NCBI GenBank assembly: GCA_025060075.1
Contig: JANXCZ010000027.1
Span: 1 to 39,495 of the forward strand
Length of the DNA stretch: 39,495 bases
Reading direction: 5' to 3'
From: Thermodesulfovibrio sp.
GTDB taxonomy: Bacteria > Nitrospirota > Thermodesulfovibrionia > Thermodesulfovibrionales > Thermodesulfovibrionaceae
Shown: positions 16,334 to 22,145 of the stretch, piece after piece
How the letters are laid out: the number at the start of each line of letters is the position of its first letter
How positions within the stretch are numbered: the first letter of the stretch is position 1
Made by a program: the position numbers and the translations under genes
Notes under the pieces: generated by a model
Database searches by the model: none
What the model saw: the letters and a program-made list of their open reading frames with translations, nothing else
Told to the model about the DNA's origin: nothing

Positions 16334-18071
16334 CCAAGAAACAATAAAAAATTTTCTTTTAGAAGCTGATGATTATTTAAACATACTAATTGAAGGAGTA
16401 GAGGAACTTGAGATTAAAGGATATAATAAAGAAACCTTAGAAAGTCTTTCTAAAGTAGCTTATGCTTTAAAAAACTCTGCATCTAACTTTAATTTCAATA
16501 AAATTGTAACAGTATCTCAAAAACTTGAAGAGCTTTTTAAAGCTTTATTAAATGAGGAAATAAAATATGACAAATCCTTTGTGTATCAAATTAAAAATGA
16601 AATCAATTTAATTGAAACCATGATAAATGAAATATATAAATCAGGTAAAGAAAACAGTGAGATTAAATCTTTGATAAAGCATGAGCCTATAATTTTTAAG
16701 ACTCTTTTAGGGAAAGACAGAGTGAGAGTCTCTTTAAGTTTGATTGAAAAAGTCTATGATTCCTTAGGTGAGATTCTTGTTCAAAAAAATTTAATATCAG
16801 ACCGAGAAAAAATACTATTAGATATTGTTGGTGAGATCTCAGATAAAGTAGAAAAGCTAACGAGAGAAATAAATAATTTTTCAAATAGTTTAAGAGTTCA
16901 AAAAGAAAAGCAGAAAATAGAAGATATTTTGCTTGATGATTTTAAAAGTTTTAAGACTAAAAGAAACGATGAAAATCTTATTTTTCCAAGAAAAATTAAG
17001 GAAATTACGAATGATATGAAAGAAAGCATAGAGTCATTGTCTTTATTTTCTGAAAATCTTTTGTTTCACCTTAAGTCTTTAAACCGACAGATAGATTACT
17101 TAAAGGAGATTTTAGTTGAGATAAGTATGATACCTATTGGAATACTTTTGTATAAAGTCTCTGAAGCTATTAAGGAAAAAGCAAAAGAGATAGGGAAAAA
17201 AGTTGAGATAGATATTAAAGGAACAGAAATAATGATAGACAAGACTATTTTTGAGTCTCTATATGAGCCTATTTTTTGTATACTTCTTAATTCTATTCAG
17301 CATGGAATAGAATTTCCTCAAGAAAGAGTAAACAAAGGAAAAGAAAGAGAAGGTCATATAAAAATTGAGGCAAAAAGGCAAGGAAACTACGTAACTATTT
17401 CCATTAAAGATGATGGTAAAGGTATAGATGCTGAAAAAATAAAAGAAAAAGCCATACTTGATGGATTAATCTCTGCTGAAGAGGCTTCTTTTATGAGTCA
17501 AGAGGATATCTTTTCTTATATATTTGTTCCCGGGTTTTTAACTTCGGATGATATTCAAGGTGATAATGGAAAGGAACTTTATAATGTCAAGAAATTGGTT
17601 TCAAAAATTAATGGAAAAATAGAAGTTCTATCTGAATTAGATAAAGGAACTAACTTTATAATAAAACTTCCACAATCTTTAACTCTCAGAAATTTATTAG
17701 TTTTTAAATCCAATAATTTGGATTTTGCAGTGCCTATTGATTATATTGAAGAAGTTTTAATGGTTGAAGATTTTCCACAGGCATTTGAAGATGGAATTAT
17801 TAGATATAAAAATAAAGAAACTCCAGTAAGGGTTTTTTCAGAGATATTTTTATCCTTAAATGCAAAAAATCCAAAAAATGGATATATAATTGTTTTTAAC
17901 TTTTCAGGGATAAGAAAAGCTCTTATTGTTGATGAAATTTTAGGACATGAGGAAACAATAGTTCACAGTTTTGGTGATTTCCTTAAAGGCTTAACTCAAT
18001 ATTTTGGTTACTTTATATCCAGTAAAGGAACTCCTGTGTATGTAGTTAATCCTTTAAATCTATTCGAGTAA
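16323..18071 (+). CDS. CheA-like protein with degenerate Hpt and ATP lid
   Basis: 582 residues with CheA architecture. An Hpt-like helical domain spans about 1-105. A linker and P3 dimerisation helices follow (VRVSLSLIEKVYDSLGEILV at about 136-155, then a long coiled region ending in ISMIPIGIL). The ATPase-like domain lies at about 310-450 and a C-terminal CheW-like P5 domain at about 455-582. In the Hpt motif the usual AAHTLKGSA is VAYALKNSA, so phosphoacceptor His is Tyr47 (codon tat at 16461). The N box keeps Asn and His (LLNSIQHGIE) and G1 is good (DDGKGID), but the G2 box GRGVGM reads DNGKEL. The family is a histidine kinase; here autophosphorylation looks lost. No frameshift or stop is seen, so this is a maintained protein rather than a decaying one. 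Confidence 0.88.
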   Translation: MLNNQETIKNFLLEADDYLNILIEGVEELEIKGYNKETLESLSKVAYALKNSASNFNFNKIVTVSQKLEELFKALLNEEIKYDKSFVYQIKNEINLIETMINEIYKSGKENSEIKSLIKHEPIIFKTLLGKDRVRVSLSLIEKVYDSLGEILVQKNLISDREKILLDIVGEISDKVEKLTREINNFSNSLRVQKEKQKIEDILLDDFKSFKTKRNDENLIFPRKIKEITNDMKESIESLSLFSENLLFHLKSLNRQIDYLKEILVEISMIPIGILLYKVSEAIKEKAKEIGKKVEIDIKGTEIMIDKTIFESLYEPIFCILLNSIQHGIEFPQERVNKGKEREGHIKIEAKRQGNYVTISIKDDGKGIDAEKIKEKAILDGLISAEEASFMSQEDIFSYIFVPGFLTSDDIQGDNGKELYNVKKLVSKINGKIEVLSELDKGTNFIIKLPQSLTLRNLLVFKSNNLDFAVPIDYIEEVLMVEDFPQAFEDGIIRYKNKETPVRVFSEIFLSLNAKNPKNGYIIVFNFSGIRKALIVDEILGHEETIVHSFGDFLKGLTQYFGYFISSKGTPVYVVNPLNLFE

Positions 18072-18077
18072 CCAGTT

Positions 18078-19514
18078 TTAGACTCTAAATTTTTCTGTTA
18101 GCATTATTAATTCTTTTGAACTTTCCTCTAAAGATTGAGAAACTTTTGTAAGTTCATCATTTATTTCATTTAGATTTTCTTTCAAGTTTTCCTTTATTTC
18201 TTTAAATTTTTGAACTGAATTCAATTGAGCATCTGTTATTTCTTTCTGTTTTAATACTAACTCATTGGTCTCTTCTGCTATTTTTTCAATATTTTTTATC
18301 ATTGATTCAACTACCTCAAAAACTACTTTAGTTTGGTTTACTGTATTCATTCCTTTTTCAGCGTAGTTTATTTCTTCTTCAACACTACTTATAATAAATG
18401 AGACTTCTTCTTGTATTAATTTAATAATCTCTGCAATATTTTTAGATGATTTTGCAGTTTTTTCGGAAAAGTTTTTAATCTCTTCAGCAATAACAACAAA
18501 ACCTCTTCCTTCACTACCTGCTCTTGCTGCTTCAATTGAGGCATTTAGAGCAAGAAGACTGGTTCTATTTGCAATATCACTCAGCAATGTTGATATTGTT
18601 CCTATATCATTTATTTTTTCTGAAAGAATTTTCATTCTTTCACTTATTTCTTGAACAACTTCTCTAACTAATTGCATACTGTTCACTGTCTCTCTAATTA
18701 TTTCATTGCCATTATTAAGGGCATTAAAAGCTTCTTTTGAAAAATCTGTAGTAGCTTTTGTTTTGTCTTTTAACTTAGATATAATTTCTGTAGCTTCTTC
18801 AATAAGCGAAGTTATACTTTCAGTTTCATCATCTTTTATTTTTGTTTTATCTTGTATTTTTTGGATTATATCATTTAAAGTTTCACTTTTATTGGTTAAA
18901 TCCTCTGCTGATTTTTTAACCTCTTTAACAAACTCACTCAAACTATCTGCTATAAGATTAAAAGCATCCGATAATGAACCAAAGACATCTGGAGTAATTT
19001 CTGCTCTTTGTGTAAAATTTCCTTCTGATGCCTGTGTCATTACTTGCAAGAATTTCATAATATTACTCTGCATTTCTTTCTTTTCTTCCTCTGCTTGCAT
19101 AAGTAGAGAGACTCTATCCATCATTTGATTTAATGTATCTGCAATTTTTTGAAACTCATCGCCTGTTTTTAGTCTTACTCTTTTTTCATAGTTTCCTTTT
19201 CTTATGTTTTCTATTGCATCTTCAATTAATGAAAGTGGAGAGAGAATCTGTCTTCGGAACCATAAAATATTAATTATTGAAAATCCTATCAATGATGTAG
19301 CAAAAACAACAATAAAAGGGCTAAGTCTTTTAAGATAATCTACCAAATCCATCTTTTTTCTAATAAGGTCTTCGCTAAAAAATTCATATCCTGTTATAAA
19401 AAATCCTGCAAAAATAACAAAAGCTAAGAAAATGGTATATAGAATGAATTTAACAAGAAACTTTCTATAAATAACTGATGTTTTTTTCTGTTTTACTTTT
19501 GATACTTCAGGCAT
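18078..19514 (-). CDS. Methyl-accepting chemotaxis protein, PilJ-like, with almost no periplasmic domain
   Basis: 478 residues. TM1 at about 24-46 and TM2 at about 68-90 leave a loop of only some 22 residues, so there is no periplasmic sensor domain. A HAMP domain (LSPLSLIEDAIENIRKGNYE) is followed by a second HAMP-like block (FLQVMTQASEGNFTQRAEIT, then PDVFGSLSDAFN) like that of PilJ. The long coiled coil has a canonical interaction tip, RTSLLALNASIEAARAGSEG followed by RGFVV. Such tips dock CheW and CheA. AGGAGG precedes the ATG. It converges with the cheA-like gene, 6 bases apart, and has its own promoter candidate. Sensory input is probably cytoplasmic, membrane-borne or supplied by another protein. 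Confidence 0.92.
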   Translation of the reverse strand: MPEVSKVKQKKTSVIYRKFLVKFILYTIFLAFVIFAGFFITGYEFFSEDLIRKKMDLVDYLKRLSPFIVVFATSLIGFSIINILWFRRQILSPLSLIEDAIENIRKGNYEKRVRLKTGDEFQKIADTLNQMMDRVSLLMQAEEEKKEMQSNIMKFLQVMTQASEGNFTQRAEITPDVFGSLSDAFNLIADSLSEFVKEVKKSAEDLTNKSETLNDIIQKIQDKTKIKDDETESITSLIEEATEIISKLKDKTKATTDFSKEAFNALNNGNEIIRETVNSMQLVREVVQEISERMKILSEKINDIGTISTLLSDIANRTSLLALNASIEAARAGSEGRGFVVIAEEIKNFSEKTAKSSKNIAEIIKLIQEEVSFIISSVEEEINYAEKGMNTVNQTKVVFEVVESMIKNIEKIAEETNELVLKQKEITDAQLNSVQKFKEIKENLKENLNEINDELTKVSQSLEESSKELIMLTEKFRV

Positions 19515-19547
19515 TTAATTCCTCCTTCTTTGAAATTAAACTTATAA

Positions 19548-19577
19548 AGTATGTAGAAAAAATTCTGTAATTGTCAA
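19548..19577 (-). promoter_or_regulatory. Sigma70-type promoter candidate for the MCP gene
   Basis: On the minus strand a perfect TTGACA (19572-19577) is followed after 18 bases by CATACT (19548-19553, four of six matches to TATAAT). It lies in the 109-base gap between the fhs stop and the MCP start, about 35 bases before the ATG. It would let the MCP be expressed apart from fhs. No terminator is evident in the gap. Confidence 0.45.
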
Positions 19578-19623
19578 TAGTTTTTAAGCATTCTATTTTA
19601 TCCAAGCATATAACATTTACAAT

Positions 19624-21393
19624 TCATACTCCTATTATCCTTCCTGTTTGTAAATCAACATCTATTTTTCTAAAGTTTGGATTGGATGCTGTCCCAGGCA
19701 TTAAGCTTATTTCTCCCGCAACTGGAACAATAAGCTTTGCTCCATGAAAGATTATTATGTCTCTCACAAAAAGATTCCAACCTTCAGGAACTCCTCTTAG
19801 GGATGGATTATCAGAAAGGCTTAGATGGGTTTTAGCTATACATATGGAAAAATCTGAAAAATCTTTATTTGAGTTGATTGATTGAAGCTTTTCTAATGCA
19901 ACAGAAGAAAACTCTACTGAGTCTGCTCCATATACTTCTCTTGCAATTAGCTCTATCTTTGAGATATGGGGTAGGTTGTTTTCATAGAGAAATTTAAAGT
20001 TTGAACTATTTTTACATAAATCAATTACAATATCAGAAAGCATTAAGGCTCCTTCTCCACCTTTTCTCCAGTGTTCTGAAATTGCTACTGGCACCCCAAT
20101 TTCTTCACAAAATTTTTTTACTAATTCAAGTTCTTCATTGGTGTCAGAGTCAAATTTGTTTATACAAACAACCACGTTTAATCCCGATTTTTTAATTATT
20201 TTTATATGATGAAATAGGTTTTTAAGCCCCTTTTCAAGCCATTTGGTATTCTTCTCAATATACTCCTTAGGCAAAGGATTTCCTACTATTATTTTAGGAG
20301 CATCTTTTTCTGCTCCATGATATTTTAATGCTCTTAATGTAGCTACTAAAACTGCCAAATCCGGCTTTAACTCGGATACTCTACATTTTATATTCCAAAA
20401 TTTTTCAAAGCCTATATCAGCTCCAAATCCAGCTTCTGTTATATGATAATCGCTTAGTTTAACTCCTATCATATCTGCTATAACTGAGGATTGTCCTATA
20501 GCAATATTGGCAAAGGGTGCAGCATGGACAAATACTGGTTGTCCTTCTATAGTCTGAATAATATTTGGATTTAAAGTAGAAAGCATAAAAGCAGTCATTG
20601 CGCCATCTACTTCAAGATCTTTTGTGGTTATTGGATTTCCTTCTTTTGAGTAAGCAACAACGATATTACTTATTCTATTTTTTAAATCTTTTAAATCTTT
20701 AACTAAGCTTAAAATTGCCATTAATTCAGATGATGTTGCAATATCAAATCTTGACTCCATTGGAATCCCATCTTTTTTATCACCAAGACCTATTATAATT
20801 TTTCTTAATGCCTGACAACAGAAATCAATAACCCATCCCATTGTAACTCTTTTTGGATCAATATTAAGCCTTTTTAATCCTTTTTTTTGAAGTACTTCAT
20901 CGGAGTAGTTTGCCTCATGTAGCATTCTTGATGTGAGTGCAACCATTGCAAGATTATGGGCATTCATCACAGCATTTATATCTCCAGTAAATCCTAAGGA
21001 AAACTCTGTACGTGGAATACACTGTGAAAGTCCTCCTCCTGCTGCGGAGCCTTTAATGTTCATTAAAGGTCCTGCTGATGGTTGTCTTATAGCACAGCTT
21101 ACTTTTTTTCCTCTCTTAGCAAGTCCTTGAGTTAATCCAATGGTTGTTGTGGATTTTCCTTCTCCAAATGGTGTGGGAGTAATAGCAGTTACTATGATAT
21201 ATTTGCCATTGGGATTATTTCTTATTCGGTTGTAAAGTTTTTTATGGTCAATCTTAGCGATGTAGTAACCATATGGTATTAGTTCTTCTTTTTTTATATT
21301 AAGTTCTTCGGCAAGTTGAAATATTGTTTTCATTCGTTTTTCAGCTTCTTGAGCGATTAACCAGTCAGGACACAATAATGGATCTGCAAACAT
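19624..21393 (-). CDS. fhs: Formate-tetrahydrofolate ligase, divergent type
   Basis: 589 residues. The N-terminal PYGYYIAKID and P-loop TPTPFGEGKSTTTIGLTQGL identify it as formyl-THF synthetase, which activates formate with ATP onto tetrahydrofolate (methyl branch of the Wood-Ljungdahl pathway and one-carbon supply). The next block is unusual: RQPSAGPLMNIKGSAAGGGL where typical bacterial enzymes have REPSLGP, FGIKGGAAGGGYAQ. PRTEFSLGFTGDINAV replaces PMEDINLHFTGDxHA. The length is about 30 residues more than clostridial Fhs, with an insertion near SRMLHE as in eukaryotic C1-THF synthases. AGGAGAG lies upstream of the ATG. It is last in a likely selC-Mth938-small ORF-fhs unit. The function is probable, with some doubt because of active-site drift. 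Confidence 0.88.
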   Translation of the reverse strand: MFADPLLCPDWLIAQEAEKRMKTIFQLAEELNIKKEELIPYGYYIAKIDHKKLYNRIRNNPNGKYIIVTAITPTPFGEGKSTTTIGLTQGLAKRGKKVSCAIRQPSAGPLMNIKGSAAGGGLSQCIPRTEFSLGFTGDINAVMNAHNLAMVALTSRMLHEANYSDEVLQKKGLKRLNIDPKRVTMGWVIDFCCQALRKIIIGLGDKKDGIPMESRFDIATSSELMAILSLVKDLKDLKNRISNIVVAYSKEGNPITTKDLEVDGAMTAFMLSTLNPNIIQTIEGQPVFVHAAPFANIAIGQSSVIADMIGVKLSDYHITEAGFGADIGFEKFWNIKCRVSELKPDLAVLVATLRALKYHGAEKDAPKIIVGNPLPKEYIEKNTKWLEKGLKNLFHHIKIIKKSGLNVVVCINKFDSDTNEELELVKKFCEEIGVPVAISEHWRKGGEGALMLSDIVIDLCKNSSNFKFLYENNLPHISKIELIAREVYGADSVEFSSVALEKLQSINSNKDFSDFSICIAKTHLSLSDNPSLRGVPEGWNLFVRDIIIFHGAKLIVPVAGEISLMPGTASNPNFRKIDVDLQTGRIIGV

Positions 21394-21426
21394 AAGCTCT
21401 CCTAAGTTTGATTATTTTTGTTTTTT

Positions 21427-21606
21427 CTATTCCGATGGATTATCTACATCTGCAAGAAAATCTTTAAGTTTCTCAAGTAAAGAATCAGGTAAAACTTCAT
21501 CATAAAGCAGAGAATTCATCTCTTCAATTGTTAGTCTCTCTTTTACATATCTTGGAAGCATCTTTACTATGGCAATTCTTATTGGATCAGGTTTTTTTTC
21601 TTCCAT
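21427..21606 (-). CDS. Small conserved-looking protein of 59 residues upstream of fhs
   Basis: This ORF is too short for the ORF track. It reads MEEKKPDPIRIAIVKMLPRY and continues to a TAG at 21427-21429; the ATG is at 21604-21606. AAGGAG sits 7 bases before the ATG (AAGGAGATAAAAATG), the gene fills the space between its neighbours, and codon use matches theirs, all of which support real translation. The product is charged and probably helical, with no membrane segment and no Cys. I do not recognise it. Co-transcription with fhs and the Mth938-like gene is likely (33 and 17 bases of spacing). Confidence 0.7.
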   Translation of the reverse strand: MEEKKPDPIRIAIVKMLPRYVKERLTIEEMNSLLYDEVLPDSLLEKLKDFLADVDNPSE

Positions 21607-21623
21607 TTTTATCTCCTTTACTT

Positions 21624-21968
21624 TTAACAGGTTAAATGAAAGGCTCCTGCTACCTTTTTACCTTCATCCAAAAACTGATTAAATAGAGAGACTGCTTTAT
21701 CTGTTTCTCTTACATAGGTTTCTATGCCTTTGTTTTTAAGCTCTTCTATCAAACTTTCATCTACTTTCATTTTTCCATAGGCTCCTGTACCTACAACTAA
21801 GATTTTTACATCTTTTTTAAAGACCTCTGCAAGGTCTTCCATGCAAAGAGAGTGTCCTTCTTTTCTCCACCAAGAAGGAAATACACTGTCAGGGAAAACA
21901 ATAAGGTCTTGATTGTATTCATTACCGTTTACCACCATTTTCCCAAAAGAGTAATGAGTTATTTTCAT
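21624..21968 (-). CDS. Mth938-like domain (DUF498/NDUFAF3 family) protein
   Basis: 114 residues matching the whole Mth938 fold: ITHYSFGKMVVNG at the start, VFPDSVFPSWWRKEGHSLCM, LVVGTGAYGKMKVDESLIEE, ETDKAVSLFNQF and the closing VAGAFHLTC, where the GAFHxTC ending is typical. The human relative NDUFAF3 is a complex I assembly factor; bacterial functions are unestablished. A strong AGGAGG lies upstream of the ATG. It begins 42 bases after the 3' end of the selenocysteine tRNA and precedes the small ORF and fhs. Confidence 0.88.
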   Translation of the reverse strand: MKITHYSFGKMVVNGNEYNQDLIVFPDSVFPSWWRKEGHSLCMEDLAEVFKKDVKILVVGTGAYGKMKVDESLIEELKNKGIETYVRETDKAVSLFNQFLDEGKKVAGAFHLTC

Positions 21969-21992
21969 AACTTAAATACCTCCTTTTAAATT

Positions 21993-22010
21993 TTTATAAG
22001 GCTTTATAAA
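21993..22010 (-). repeat. AT-rich hairpin directly after the selC 3' end
   Basis: TTTATAA, a 4-base AGCC loop (minus strand), then TTATAAA: 7-base perfect arms beginning at the base after the encoded CCA. The stem is weak and followed by only a short AT run, so it may be a tRNA processing landmark or a leaky terminator rather than a firm stop. Read-through would place the Mth938-like gene, small ORF and fhs on the selC transcript. Confidence 0.35.
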
Positions 22011-22108
22011 TGGCGGGAGTGTGTGGGAATCGAACCCACCTTGCCTGCTCTTCACAGGCAACGCTGGATTTGAAGTCCAGGAGGGACACCAGAACCCCAT
22101 ACACTCCC
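22011..22108 (-). tRNA. selC: Selenocysteine tRNA (anticodon UCA)
   Basis: 98 bases including an encoded CCA (minus strand). The acceptor stem has 8 perfect pairs (GGGAGTGT with ACACTCCC) followed by discriminator G. The anticodon stem is CTGGA/TCCAG with loop CTTCAAA giving UCA. A long variable arm pairs GCCTG with CAGGC, and the T arm is GTGGG-TTCGATT-CCCAC. The 8+5 acceptor/T geometry and the UCA anticodon are specific to bacterial tRNA-Sec, which is charged with Ser, converted by SelA and delivered by SelB at UGA codons. The organism therefore should make selenoproteins, although none is in this window. Confidence 0.97.
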
Positions 22109-22116
22109 GATATAGA

Positions 22117-22145
22117 ATTTTACAGGATTTTAAATATTTTTTCAA
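22117..22145 (-). promoter_or_regulatory. Promoter candidate for selC
   Basis: On the minus strand TTGAAA (22140-22145) and TAAAAT (22117-22122) are separated by exactly 17 bases, each five of six to consensus. The predicted start point falls within a few bases of the tRNA 5' end at 22108. The -35 element overlaps the stop codon of the P-type ATPase gene, so selC need not depend on that operon. Confidence 0.6.

Noticed and set aside
16323-18071. cheA-like gene as a pseudogene
   Set aside because: No stops or frameshifts occur, overlaps with cheW are kept and non-catalytic domains are well conserved, so decay is unlikely.
18706-19128. 140-residue ORF on the plus strand opposite the MCP gene
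   Set aside because: It is a shadow of the MCP coiled coil; the minus strand product is clearly the real gene.
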